Source of the DNA: Bacillota bacterium | Lineage (GTDB): Bacteria > Bacillota_I > Bacilli_A > RF39 > UBA660 | Direction of reading: 5' to 3' | Length of the DNA stretch: 41,000 nt | Assembly (NCBI GenBank): GCA_003524085.1 | Contig: DOEC01000014.1 | Location: forward strand, 1 to 41,000 | Part shown: piece by piece, positions 21,638 through 30,238 of the stretch | Numbering within the stretch: position 1 is the first letter of the stretch | Layout of the letters: the number at the start of each line of letters is the position of its first letter | Translations under genes and position numbers: made by a program | The notes under the pieces: model-generated | What the model was told of the DNA's origin: nothing | Database searches by the model: none | What the model saw: the letters and a program-made list of their open reading frames with translations, nothing else

Positions 21638-24529
21638 TAACACTTCTACTTTATTAGCTACAATTTGGTATTCACTCATTCTTCTTTCAACACGACCATT
21701 TACTTTTATTATGTCTCCTTTTTTTATACCGTAGAACTCATTATATATTTTCGGAAACATAATAACTTCTCGTTTTTCTTCTTCATCACTTATAGTAATA
21801 AATGCCATTTTTTCTTTCTTTTTAGTTTCAATTTCTTTAACGTATTCAACTAATCCCATAGTTTCCACTACTTTATCAAAGTAATTTACAATATTTTTTA
21901 GAGTGCACGTGTTATCTCTAATATATTTGCTGACTGGATGATTGTCTATGTAAAAACCATATGACTGATATTCAAAGTCTAATAACTCGTTTGAAGTGTA
22001 TTCTTCATATTCTACTATAATTGGTTTTTCTATTAAATTTTCACCTAAATCGTTAATTAATTTTGCATATTCTAATAAAGAAGACATGTTTTGAAACATA
22101 GTTTTTTTGTTTAAATTAAATATATCTAATGCACCACTTAATATAAGTGTTTCTATAGCTTTAGTGTTCACTTTACTTTTGCACACTCTTTTCATGAAGT
22201 CATAGTAGTCCATAAAAGGTCCGTTTTTTCTAATTTCAAGAATAGCATTTATGGTTTCTTTTCCTAAATTTTTGATACTTCCTAAAGGCATATAAACTGT
22301 CTTATCTTTTGATAAATAAACATCTGTTGAGATATTGATATCACATTTTTTGAATATTAAATCAAATCTTTTAGCTTCAGTAATATATTCTTTTGTTTTA
22401 GTGTCATTTCCCACTACCATGTCAAGTAATGTTGTCATAAAGTATTCAGGAAAATGTGCTTTTAAAAAAGCCATTTGAAATGATATCATAGAGTAAGCAA
22501 CTGAGTGGCTTTTGTTAAAACCGTAGTTTGCAAACTTTAAAACTAAACTGTATATTTTTTCTGCTTCTTCTTTTTTGTATCCATTTTTTAATGCACGACT
22601 AATGAATTCTTCTTGATAACTTAAGATAATACTTTCTTTTTTCTTACTCATAGCACGTCTAATGTTGTCTGCTTCGCTATATGAAAAGGAAGCTATTACT
22701 TTTAGAATTTGCATTATTTGTTCTTGATATATTATTATTCCATTTGTACTTTTTAAAATACTTTCTAGTGCTGGAACTATATAAAACACTTTCTTTTTAC
22801 ACTCTTTGACTTTGATAAACTCAGGTATCATATCTCTTGGACCTGGTCTATATAATGCAATCGCACTTACTAAGTCGTTAAATGAAGATACTTTCAAACT
22901 TTTTAAGAATGACATCATTCCTGAACTTTCAAACTGAAATATTCCAATTGTATTAACGTCATAAAATACTTTTATTGCCATTTTGTCGTCTAATGGGATT
23001 TTGTTTACATCAATGTAAATATTCTTTTCTTTAGCAATTTTCTTTACTACTCGGTCAATTATTGTAAGATTTTTAAGGGCAAGTAAATCAATTTTAAGTA
23101 GGCCAATATCTTCTAAGTATTCTTTAGTGTAAGCAGTTAACTCATCAGTTCCATTCATATAAATGGGCACTTTATTCATTAGTGGTTCACTACTTATTAC
23201 TACACCTGCAGCATGGATGCTAGTGTGTCTTTTTAAGCCTTCTAATTTTTGACATATTTTGATTAAGTTAGTGTATTCATAATCTTTTTGATAAGCACTC
23301 ATAAAAAGCGTGTTCTTTTTAAGTTCTTCAAAAGTTGTTTCCATACCTATTGTTTTGGTTAGGTAGTCTATCTTTTTTATATTGATATTTAGTACTCTAC
23401 CGACGTCTCTTATTACTTGTTTAGGTAAAAGTGAGCCAAATGTTATGATGTTAGCGACTTTGTCTTTTCCATATTTGTTTTTTATGTATTCTACTACTTC
23501 GTTCCTTCTAAGATACTCTATATCGGTATCTATATCTGGCATTGTGACTCTGTCTTTATTTAGAAATCTCTCAAAGATTAAATCATATTTTAATGGGTCT
23601 ATTTCGGTAATACCAAGTGTGTAACTAACTAAACTGCCTGCAGCTGATCCACGGCCTGGGCCCACAACTATTCCATTTTTCTTAGCGTATAATATAAAAT
23701 CGTAAACTATTAAAAAGTAGTCTGTGTATCCCATAGAATTAATTACATCAAGTTCCATGTTAAGTCTTTTTTTATAATTATCGAGTACTACATTGTTTAG
23801 TCTTTTATTTAAGCCTTTATTACATAGTGTGGTTAATAACCCTACACTGTCGACTGTATATTTTGGAAGTTCAAAAGTATAGTTTGGTAGTTCTATATTA
23901 ATTAATGAAGCAAAGTTTGTAGTGGTTAACGCATCACTTTCGTTTATAGTGCGTTCCATATGATTATCATATTTGTAGTTATCCCTTTCAGTAATAGTTT
24001 TTCCATCTTTTATCATTTCTAAATACATTAGATAATCTTTATCATTTTCATTAATGTATCTAACTTCTTTCATATAGACTATTTTATCAGTGTACTTTAA
24101 AGCATTATTTTTTTCTTCAATAGTGGAGTAACTTAGGTATACATAATTAAATATTTCTTTTAAAGTACTACAGTTTTCATAGTTACTTGTGACACATATT
24201 AAATCACTCTTGAATTTAGAAAAATCGTTTGTTTCTAGAGTATTCAAGTTTCTTAAACTTGTTAAATTTAGTAAAGCAACATATCCATTATAGTTTTTGG
24301 CATATAAAATAAAGTTTATACTTTCTAATTCAAAAGGTACACCTATAATTGGTTTTAAATTGTTCTTTTTACAAGCGTTAATAAATTCTAAAGTGCCAAA
24401 CATATTAGTATCAGTAATACCGATGGCATTTATGTTGTTTTGTTTTACATGGCTACATAGCGGGGCTATTTTGATAAGGCTACTAAGTAACTCATATTCA
24501 GTTTTAACGTTTAATGGTATGTAATTCAT
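21623..24529 (-). CDS. dnaE: DNA polymerase III subunit alpha (DnaE type)
   Basis: 968 residues, shorter than the usual 1,100 or more. The PHP domain occupies about 1-200. Its first metal-ligand motif (normally H.H..YSLLDG) reads VKTEYELLSS, so the PHP site has probably lost activity. The polymerase palm carries GPGRGSAAGS (290-299) and the catalytic PDIDTDI (331-337). Later blocks TSIHAAGVVIS, ALYRPGPRDMIPEF and NYGFNKSHSVAYSMISFQMA are typical. A short OB-fold part (about 875-965) ends the protein. SD AAGGAG. The upstream -10 is TGGTACAAT with a weak -35. Confidence 0.95.
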   Translation of the reverse strand: MNYIPLNVKTEYELLSSLIKIAPLCSHVKQNNINAIGITDTNMFGTLEFINACKKNNLKPIIGVPFELESINFILYAKNYNGYVALLNLTSLRNLNTLETNDFSKFKSDLICVTSNYENCSTLKEIFNYVYLSYSTIEEKNNALKYTDKIVYMKEVRYINENDKDYLMYLEMIKDGKTITERDNYKYDNHMERTINESDALTTTNFASLINIELPNYTFELPKYTVDSVGLLTTLCNKGLNKRLNNVVLDNYKKRLNMELDVINSMGYTDYFLIVYDFILYAKKNGIVVGPGRGSAAGSLVSYTLGITEIDPLKYDLIFERFLNKDRVTMPDIDTDIEYLRRNEVVEYIKNKYGKDKVANIITFGSLLPKQVIRDVGRVLNINIKKIDYLTKTIGMETTFEELKKNTLFMSAYQKDYEYTNLIKICQKLEGLKRHTSIHAAGVVISSEPLMNKVPIYMNGTDELTAYTKEYLEDIGLLKIDLLALKNLTIIDRVVKKIAKEKNIYIDVNKIPLDDKMAIKVFYDVNTIGIFQFESSGMMSFLKSLKVSSFNDLVSAIALYRPGPRDMIPEFIKVKECKKKVFYIVPALESILKSTNGIIIYQEQIMQILKVIASFSYSEADNIRRAMSKKKESIILSYQEEFISRALKNGYKKEEAEKIYSLVLKFANYGFNKSHSVAYSMISFQMAFLKAHFPEYFMTTLLDMVVGNDTKTKEYITEAKRFDLIFKKCDINISTDVYLSKDKTVYMPLGSIKNLGKETINAILEIRKNGPFMDYYDFMKRVCKSKVNTKAIETLILSGALDIFNLNKKTMFQNMSSLLEYAKLINDLGENLIEKPIIVEYEEYTSNELLDFEYQSYGFYIDNHPVSKYIRDNTCTLKNIVNYFDKVVETMGLVEYVKEIETKKKEKMAFITISDEEEKREVIMFPKIYNEFYGIKKGDIIKVNGRVERRMSEYQIVANKVEVLNKDK

Positions 24530-24571
24530 AAGTACTCCTTTCTAACATAATTGTACCAAATTTTAGCAAAG

Positions 24572-24592
24572 AAAAAAAGAGGTTTCCCTCTT
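24572..24592 (-). terminator. Terminator of the pilin gene
   Basis: The stem AAGAGG (24577-24582) pairs with CCTCTT (24587-24592), with a GAAA tetraloop on the RNA and seven U following on the minus strand. Confidence 0.75.
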
Positions 24593-24598
24593 AAATTT

Positions 24599-25135
24599 TT
24601 ATCTATTGCATTTACTTTTTGCTGTATCGCCTGAACCTTCAATAGTTAAACCAACTGCAGCATAATCAGCGTCAGTTCCATTTGTCTTAAGTTCTTTATA
24701 TTTATTAGCGTCACTTTCATTTGGTTTAGAAATATCGTCTAACTTAACACCTTTATCATTTGCAATTTTAATTGAGTATGTTGCATCACTTACGTGAATG
24801 AATGTTATATTACCTTCATTATTCATTTCAACACAATAATCAATAGCATTGCTAGTTAAGTTCAAGTTTGTAGTTTTTGGATAACTAGTTTTGCTTTCAT
24901 CATCTTGTACTTTATTTGTGAATACATAAGCTCCAGGGCTCTTTAATGAAACGCTCATATATTTATTATTTGAAGCATCCATAACTCTTTGTGCTTGTTG
25001 AACAAATATGCTTTCCTTTCCTTCGTTAAACATTTTTAAGATATTTGGTGTTACTAGTAAAATTAATATAGCAAGTATAGCAATAACAGCTAATAATTCA
25101 ACTAAAGTAAAACCTTTCTTATTCATTTTTTTCAT
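24599..25135 (-). CDS. Type IV pilin-like protein
   Basis: 178 residues from ATG 25135. The prepilin signal is complete: MKKMNKKGFTLVELLAVIAI, with cleavage expected after G and the conserved E at +5, followed by the helical stalk. The C-terminal domain has two cysteines (IDYCVEMN and KSKCNR), possibly a disulfide. Near the competence genes it could be a pseudopilin for DNA uptake, but it is longer than ComGC and stands alone, so an adhesion or surface role is equally possible. An alternative in-frame ATG at 25192 sits 6 nt after a TATAAT, so a leaderless longer form is conceivable. Confidence 0.85.
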   Translation of the reverse strand: MKKMNKKGFTLVELLAVIAILAILILLVTPNILKMFNEGKESIFVQQAQRVMDASNNKYMSVSLKSPGAYVFTNKVQDDESKTSYPKTTNLNLTSNAIDYCVEMNNEGNITFIHVSDATYSIKIANDKGVKLDDISKPNESDANKYKELKTNGTDADYAAVGLTIEGSGDTAKSKCNR

Positions 25136-25198
25136 TTCCAAATCTCCTCTCCTTTTTAAGATATACTTGGAAGATATATCTCTCCTTACCATAATTCA

Positions 25199-25228
25199 AT
25201 TATAGCAAATATTAATTAAATAAGTCAA
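25199..25228 (-). promoter_or_regulatory. Promoter of the pilin gene
   Basis: TTGACT (25223-25228), an 18-nt spacer and TATAAT (25199-25204). Confidence 0.7.
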
Positions 25229-25231
25229 TAC

Positions 25232-25255
25232 AAAAAATATAGTTTTTCACTATAT
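25232..25255 (-). terminator. Terminator after ylbE
   Basis: The stem ATATAGT (25237-25243) pairs with ACTATAT (25249-25255) around a 5-nt loop, followed on the minus strand by a U run. It lies just upstream of the pilin promoter. Confidence 0.75.
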
Positions 25256-25263
25256 TTACGTTT

Positions 25264-25485
25264 CTACTCTTTTGTAACATTCATAAACGCATTTATAAGG
25301 TCTATTCCTGTACTTACTTTATCAACTTTATCTTTAAATCTTAAACCATATTTACTTTTCATTTCATTTATCATATTGTCTAAGCTTTCTCCCCTATTTA
25401 GGCGTTTATAGTATGAAGAGTTTTCTCTTAAAAATCTTAACAAATTAGGGTCTTTATAAATGGACTCTTTAATATCGTATCTCAT
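25264..25485 (-). CDS. ylbE: YlbE-like protein
   Basis: 73 residues starting MRYDIKESIYKDPNLLRFLR, then ENSSYYKRLNRG, the pattern of the YlbE-like family (short, one domain, function unknown). It overlaps the end of ylbD at the stop/start (TAATG), and the ylbD-ylbE pair is the same as in Bacillus, which supports the assignment. Confidence 0.75.
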   Translation of the reverse strand: MRYDIKESIYKDPNLLRFLRENSSYYKRLNRGESLDNMINEMKSKYGLRFKDKVDKVSTGIDLINAFMNVTKE

Positions 25486-25859
25486 TAGTCTTCAAAAAAC
25501 CTTTCTATATCTGCATTCTTTTTCTTAGAAGTTTTCTTTTCTGTTTTCTTTTCACTCCTAGAAAGTACAATTTCTTCTAAAAAACCGAGTGCTTTTTCAA
25601 GGGAAGATATGTTTTCTTCTAGTTTATCTAAGTCAATATTTTTTAAATTATTAAGAACACTTTTAACGCTGTCGGTTACTTTTGTATCACCAATATTTGA
25701 GTGTTTCGCATTTCTAAATTCGTTCCATACTTCACTATTTTCCCCGTATATATCATATGTTTCAAAAAGTTTCTGGTAAGTGGTAGACCCATCATTAACA
25801 AACCTAGATAAGTAAGAATTACGTTTTAAAAACTCTTTAAACTCTTCTTTTTTATTCAT
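25485..25859 (-). CDS. ylbD: YlbD-like protein
   Basis: 124 residues from ATG 25859 (MNKKEEFKEFLKRN), with SD GGTGA inside an upstream in-frame ATG (25871) that I reject. FKEFLKRNSYLSRFVNDGST and the W..YG.....W pattern match the YlbD family, annotated as a putative coat protein in Bacillus. The C-terminus is a lysine-rich tail ending IERFFED. No sporulation genes are in view, so a coat role is doubtful here. Confidence 0.7.
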   Translation of the reverse strand: MNKKEEFKEFLKRNSYLSRFVNDGSTTYQKLFETYDIYGENSEVWNEFRNAKHSNIGDTKVTDSVKSVLNNLKNIDLDKLEENISSLEKALGFLEEIVLSRSEKKTEKKTSKKKNADIERFFED

Positions 25860-25878
25860 AACTTCACCCATTATAAGT

Positions 25879-26562
25879 TTATGCTACTAATTTGTTTTTT
25901 TGCGCGTTTTCGTAATAACTGAAGTAACTATTTGGTGTCACTATTAAATGGTCTATTACTTTAATGCCAATTAATTGCCCGTTTTTAACAAGAATTTTTG
26001 TAATTTCATCATCTTGAATACTAGGCATTACTTCTCCACCTGGGTGGTTATGTGCAAGTACTATAAATGAGGCATTTTCTTTTAGGGCTTCTTTAAATAT
26101 TTCTCTAGGGTAAACGTTTACAGCGTCAATAGTGCCTTTAAATACTTCACATTTCTTAATTAATTTAAACTGTTTATCAAATAAAAGAATTATAAACTTT
26201 TCTTGAAGTTCATATAAAAAGTCATTTTTAATATAGTTATACATATCAATTGTATTTTTAAATTTTATAGGTTCGTCATTTTTTAAAGCACGTTTAGCTA
26301 GTTCAAAAGAAGCAAGTATGCTTGAGGCTTTTCCTAGTTTTATGCCTTCAATTTGAGTTAATGTGTTTATTGTCATATTTTTTAAGTTTTTAACTCCACC
26401 TATTCTTTTTAAAATTCTATTTGATAATTCAGTTACAGATTCACTCTTGTTTCCAGTTCTTAAAATAATTGCAAGAAGTTCAGAGTCAGTTAGGTATTCA
26501 GCACCTTTTTTAAGTAATTTTTCTCTTGGTTTGTCTTCACTAATAAGTTCTTTTAATTTCAT
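25879..26562 (-). CDS. radC: RadC-family JAB-domain protein
   Basis: 227 residues. The N-terminal helix-hairpin-helix-like region (about 1-100) contains GAEYLTDSELLAIILRTGNK. The JAB metal site follows with HNHPGG (in FIVLAHNHPGGEVMPS) and a later Asp in SIQDDEIT. Despite the name, a repair role in bacteria is not established; the family is linked to competence or mobile DNA in some species. SD AAGGAAA. It may be transcribed with ylbD and ylbE (7 nt to ylbD). Confidence 0.92.
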   Translation of the reverse strand: MKLKELISEDKPREKLLKKGAEYLTDSELLAIILRTGNKSESVTELSNRILKRIGGVKNLKNMTINTLTQIEGIKLGKASSILASFELAKRALKNDEPIKFKNTIDMYNYIKNDFLYELQEKFIILLFDKQFKLIKKCEVFKGTIDAVNVYPREIFKEALKENASFIVLAHNHPGGEVMPSIQDDEITKILVKNGQLIGIKVIDHLIVTPNSYFSYYENAQKNKLVA

Positions 26563-26602
26563 ACTTTCCTTTCCGAAAAGTTAAAGTAAATATATCATAT
26601 AA

Positions 26603-27040
26603 CTAATTAGATTTTTTTGCAAGCATTTCTTCTAAAAATTTTAATTCACTTTTTATTACTAGGTTTATTTCTTTTATATCTTCTGAGTTTTTTATTAATG
26701 AGTCGTATTTGGTTAGAGTATCGTCAAATTTTTGATTAGATAAAGTAATTTCTTTTTTGTATATTGAAGAAGTACTAGCGTATAGATTAACTAGTTTTTT
26801 ATACACTTCTTTATCTTTAGTTACTCCAATATAGAGTTTATATAGGTCTTCTTCTTTTAAAACTAGGTAATTTTCATATTCTTTTGTTTTCTTTGAAATA
26901 CTATCATAATTTTTGTAAGCTCCTACTTGAAGAAGATAATATTTATTTTTAACTACACTTTTTCTTTTGTACAAACCAAAAATGCTACACGAAAAAAGAC
27001 AAGTTATAATAATAAGAATTAAAAGAAATTTTTTATTCAT
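26603..27040 (-). CDS. Membrane-anchored SPOR-domain-like protein
   Basis: 145 residues from ATG 27040, after SD GGTGA; an upstream TTG is rejected. A short hydrophobic N-terminus (about 4-22) includes TCLFSCSIFG. A SPOR-like domain follows (YYLLQVGAYKNYDSISKKTK, then KLYIGVTKDKEVYKKLV, about 35-90). SPOR domains bind glycan strands lacking stem peptides at division sites. The C-terminal 50 residues look helical. Role inferred from the domain only. Confidence 0.65.
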   Translation of the reverse strand: MNKKFLLILIIITCLFSCSIFGLYKRKSVVKNKYYLLQVGAYKNYDSISKKTKEYENYLVLKEEDLYKLYIGVTKDKEVYKKLVNLYASTSSIYKKEITLSNQKFDDTLTKYDSLIKNSEDIKEINLVIKSELKFLEEMLAKKSN

Positions 27041-27088
27041 AATCTTCACCAATTATATTTTAACTTATCTTTATTACAAAAAATGGCG

Positions 27089-27126
27089 AAAAAAAACTAA
27101 AACTATTCATTAGTCTTAGTAGTTTT
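27089..27126 (-). terminator. Terminator of yceD-rpmF
   Basis: The stem AAAACTA (27120-27126 strand complement) pairs with TAGTTTT (27099-27105 complement) over a 14-nt loop, followed by an eight-U run. It overlaps the end of rpmF. Confidence 0.6.
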
Positions 27127-27312
27127 TAATACTTCTTTTCCTTTATATGAACCACATTTAGTGCAAGCACGATGAGGCATTAAAGGTGCTCCACAGTTAG
27201 GACAAGTAACAACTGTAGGTGCTTCTTTCTTTAAGTGAGTTCTTCTAGCACGTTTAGCAGTTTTACTAACACGTCTTGCTGGTACTGCGAATAATTGTAA
27301 ATCTAATTTCAT
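27103..27312 (-). CDS. rpmF: 50S ribosomal protein L32 with an L27-like N-terminal leader
   Basis: 69 residues. L32 normally begins (M)AVPxRR. Here the ORF begins MKLDLQLFAVPARRVSKTAK, and the SD GGAGGG lies 6 nt before that ATG, so the extra leader is real. The LDLQLFA leader matches the motif cleaved from ribosomal protein L27 by the Prp protease in Firmicutes. The zinc site CPNCG...CTKCG is complete. It overlaps yceD by 4 nt (ATGA), the standard yceD-rpmF coupling. Confidence 0.96.
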   Translation of the reverse strand: MKLDLQLFAVPARRVSKTAKRARRTHLKKEAPTVVTCPNCGAPLMPHRACTKCGSYKGKEVLKTTKTNE

Positions 27313-27797
27313 CTTTTTCCCTCCATATCTAACATTTTCTGTAAATCACTAAATGGTGATTCTACATTTCGTTCATTTTCTATAACTAAGCTCCATCCAT
27401 TTCCTTCTTTTGTAAACTCTGCATCTTCGTTTACTACACGAAGTGGAACTTCCAATACAATATTTTCCCACACAATTGAAAAAATATCAAGAGAATTTTG
27501 AAAAAATAATTGTTTTTCGTCAACTTTTTCACTATCTTCTATGTTTTTATCTATAAAAATGTCAAGTGGATAATCAACATCTGTCAAACTTCTAGCGCAA
27601 GTTAAGACCATAATTCCAGTGATATTTAGTTCTAGATGGTACAAAATATTGCTTAATCTTGTTATTTTGCCTTTAGCTTTTATATTTTTAGTATTTTTTA
27701 TTGGAGTATCTTTTAAATCTTCTAAAGAAAAACTAATATCCATATCTATATCAAGAAATTCTTTAGTATTATTTTTTAATTCACTAATATCAAACAT
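27309..27797 (-). CDS. yceD: YceD-family (DUF177) protein
   Basis: 162 residues from ATG 27797 (MFDISEL), 6 nt after the AGGAGG SD; an in-frame ATG at 27812 precedes the SD and is rejected. The family is linked to 23S rRNA accumulation and always neighbours rpmF. A single cysteine motif (LTCARSL) replaces the usual C-x2-C pattern at the centre. It probably assists large-subunit rRNA processing (family knowledge). Confidence 0.85.
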   Translation of the reverse strand: MFDISELKNNTKEFLDIDMDISFSLEDLKDTPIKNTKNIKAKGKITRLSNILYHLELNITGIMVLTCARSLTDVDYPLDIFIDKNIEDSEKVDEKQLFFQNSLDIFSIVWENIVLEVPLRVVNEDAEFTKEGNGWSLVIENERNVESPFSDLQKMLDMEGKR

Positions 27798-27845
27798 AAC
27801 TTTCCTCCTCATGTATAATATTTTATCACATTTATATAGAAAAAT

Positions 27846-28544
27846 CTATTTTTTATATAGAAGTTCTTTTAATTTTTTATCTTTATTTTCAATATAGAAA
27901 TTTCTATCAGTTATTCTAAAAAATATTATTTTAAGTGGGAGTAGTTCTTTAAGGGCTACTTTTTCATAAGAAGTCTCTTTTATATTCTTTTTTCTATAAT
28001 CTGAAATTGTAAGTATTTGCATACCTATCATTATTCCAATTAGAATGTATGTTATGGCATTCATGTTTTTATCTATCAAATAATTAAGTGTATATGGCAA
28101 GTATTTTACATAGATACTCTTTGCAAGAAGTATAAACAATATTGAAATAGCAATATCTAATACCATTGTTTTTACTTTGCCCATCTTGCTAGATTTTATG
28201 TTTTTGTTATCTTTAAATGTTAGTGTATTTAATACGAAAATTGAAAATTCAAGTGTTAGAACTATTAACATTGATGGATAGTAATAAGTAAGTATTGCTA
28301 GGAGTACAAAAGCAAATAGTTTATCACTTACAGCATCAAGTAGTCCACCTAAAAATGTTTCTACTTTTAATAGTCTTGAGAGTTTACCGTCTATCATGTC
28401 AGTTAAAAATAGTATGATTATTAAAAATCCTAGGCTTTCTATACCCTGCTTAAAATAGATTAAAGGCATTAAAAGTGCGCCGATTAATCTAGATAAAGTT
28501 ATTAAATTCACTAATACTAATTTTATATAATACTTCTTTTTCAT
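27846..28544 (-). CDS. CDP-alcohol phosphatidyltransferase family protein
   Basis: 232 residues, about six membrane segments. The CDP-alcohol motif D-x2-D-G-x2-A/S-R-x8-G-x3-D-x3-D is present as DMIDGKLSRLLKVETFLGGL then LDAVSDK. It transfers a phosphatidyl group from CDP-diacylglycerol to an alcohol, most simply as a PgsA-like enzyme making phosphatidylglycerol phosphate; the acceptor is not proven. There is no SD. An extended -10 (TGATAAAAT, hexamer 28551-28556) lies 6 nt before the ATG, so the mRNA is probably leaderless. Confidence 0.8.
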   Translation of the reverse strand: MKKKYYIKLVLVNLITLSRLIGALLMPLIYFKQGIESLGFLIIILFLTDMIDGKLSRLLKVETFLGGLLDAVSDKLFAFVLLAILTYYYPSMLIVLTLEFSIFVLNTLTFKDNKNIKSSKMGKVKTMVLDIAISILFILLAKSIYVKYLPYTLNYLIDKNMNAITYILIGIMIGMQILTISDYRKKNIKETSYEKVALKELLPLKIIFFRITDRNFYIENKDKKLKELLYKK

Positions 28545-28581
28545 AACATCATTTTATCACATTAATTTTAAAAAATAAACA

Positions 28582-29787
28582 TTATTTGAAAAAACGATAT
28601 ATTATTCCATTTTCTAAGGTGTAGCCTTTTTCATTTGCAAGATCACTTACTGTAGTTATTTTGTATCCCATTTGTCTTAAAACTGGTAAAACCATCTTTA
28701 GTGCTTCTAGTGTTGTTGGATACAAATCATGCATTAAAACTATGTCGCCATCACTTATGTTTTCTATGATGTGATTATAAATTCTTTCTTCGTCTTTATG
28801 TAACCAGTCATTTGTGTCTACATTCCAAAGAATAATTGGATGTTTAATAGTACAACTTAATTGTTTGTTATAACTTCCATATGGTGGCCTTACTAGTGAA
28901 ATTGCGTCTTTTGTAATTTCTTTAAATATAATGTCTGTGCTATTTAATTCACTTTCCATTTCTTTTTTAGATAAACTTGTAAGATTTTTATGACTATAAG
29001 TGTGAGAAGATACTTCCATTCCTAAATTATAGAGTCCTCTGGTAATGTCCTGGTTATATTTCATTCTGTTACCAAGTTCAAAAAATGTTGCCTTTGAATC
29101 GTTTTCTATTAGAGTATTTACAAAATCTAATGTTAAGTTACTCGGTCCATCATCAAATGTAAACGCGACTACTTTGTCATATATAATATCACTTACTTCT
29201 TCTATAGAACTACTTTTTATGTCTATATATACTTGATAGCTTATAGAGTCAAACAAGCTATTATCAAAATATATTCTTATTTTATTTTCAGTCAAAAGTA
29301 CAAATGAATTTTCAAAATTGTCTAATTTAATTTTTTCGTATATTTTTTTGCAGTACTTATTTTTTATTTTGTTTAGTATTACGTCACTTGTTACTTTTAA
29401 ATCTATAACTTTATTTGCATCTGTAAACTTTAATTTATCAAGGTCATAGAATATGCTTTTATAGTAGTAATTGTTTTGGCGTTTTATAGTTAAAAAGATA
29501 TTTAAAAGATTTTCAGTAAAATTAACACTATAGTCTACTAAGATATTTTTATTATTATGTTCGTTTAAAAAGTCAGTTATTTCTTTGTCTAGCAATTCAT
29601 AGTCAAAATATGGAATTTTAATTTTGCCGTCAATTTCTTTTACTTCATAACTTTTTAGTTTTAATATAACACTTTCTTTAATTTTGGTTTCTCTTCTTGT
29701 AAAGATAGTTTTAGTTACTATTATAAATAGGAAAAGCATTATTAAACAAATTATATACATAAATATTCTTTTTAAATTTTTACTCAT
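28582..29787 (-). CDS. Membrane-anchored polysaccharide deacetylase
   Basis: 401 residues. One N-terminal membrane anchor (about 8-28), a PdaC/DUF-like region (about 40-205), then a NodB deacetylase domain (about 207-390). Motifs are TFDDGPS (catalytic and metal Asp), SSHTYSH (metal His), RPPYGSYN, and LMHDLYPT near the end. It is predicted to remove acetyl groups from peptidoglycan or another cell-wall glycan. TATAAT (29793-29798) ends 5 nt before the ATG and there is no SD, indicating a leaderless transcript. Terminator of mscL lies directly upstream. Confidence 0.9.
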   Translation of the reverse strand: MSKNLKRIFMYIICLIMLFLFIIVTKTIFTRRETKIKESVILKLKSYEVKEIDGKIKIPYFDYELLDKEITDFLNEHNNKNILVDYSVNFTENLLNIFLTIKRQNNYYYKSIFYDLDKLKFTDANKVIDLKVTSDVILNKIKNKYCKKIYEKIKLDNFENSFVLLTENKIRIYFDNSLFDSISYQVYIDIKSSSIEEVSDIIYDKVVAFTFDDGPSNLTLDFVNTLIENDSKATFFELGNRMKYNQDITRGLYNLGMEVSSHTYSHKNLTSLSKKEMESELNSTDIIFKEITKDAISLVRPPYGSYNKQLSCTIKHPIILWNVDTNDWLHKDEERIYNHIIENISDGDIVLMHDLYPTTLEALKMVLPVLRQMGYKITTVSDLANEKGYTLENGIIYRFFK

Positions 29788-29810
29788 ACAATATTATACA
29801 TTAGATATAG

Positions 29811-29837
29811 AAAAAAGATTACTTTTTAGTAACCTTT
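29811..29837 (-). terminator. Terminator of mscL
   Basis: The 10-bp stem AAAGATTACT (29814-29823) pairs with AGTAACCTTT (29828-29837), with one G-U, around a TTTT loop. A U run follows on the minus strand. Confidence 0.75.
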
Positions 29838-30238
29838 TTAGAAGTTTTTTTTGGTTTTTCTTCTTTTTTTAGTAAGTCTCTTATTTCACTTAGTAAAAGA
29901 ACTTCTTCACTTTTTACAACAACTGTTTCTTTCTTCTCTTGTTTTTTCTTAAACTTATTGATAACTTTTATAACTGTAAACAAAGACAAGGCAATGATTA
30001 GAAAGTCAACTACGTTTTGTAAGAAACTTCCATACATAATTTTAGCATTTCCCACTTTTATGCCTAGATTACTGAAATCATGCCCACCTATTATTATACC
30101 GATTAAAGGCATCATTATGTCGTTAACAAGACTAGTTACAATTTTAGAAAACGCACTACCGATTATGACACCAACTGCCATATCAAGGACATTACCTTTA
30201 GAAATAAACTCTTTAAATTCACTAATAAATTTTTTCAT
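29819..30238 (-). CDS. mscL: Large-conductance mechanosensitive channel MscL
   Basis: 139 residues from ATG 30238 (MKKFISEFKEFISKGNVLDM). Two membrane segments (about 15-45 and 68-95) and the charged cytoplasmic C-terminal helix are present. It opens under hypo-osmotic tension to release solutes. The start shares one base with the stop of the lipoprotein gene (TAATG), so translation is coupled. The lysine-rich end (KKPKKTSKKVTKK type) is longer than usual. Confidence 0.94.
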   Translation of the reverse strand: MKKFISEFKEFISKGNVLDMAVGVIIGSAFSKIVTSLVNDIMMPLIGIIIGGHDFSNLGIKVGNAKIMYGSFLQNVVDFLIIALSLFTVIKVINKFKKKQEKKETVVVKSEEVLLLSEIRDLLKKEEKPKKTSKKVTKK

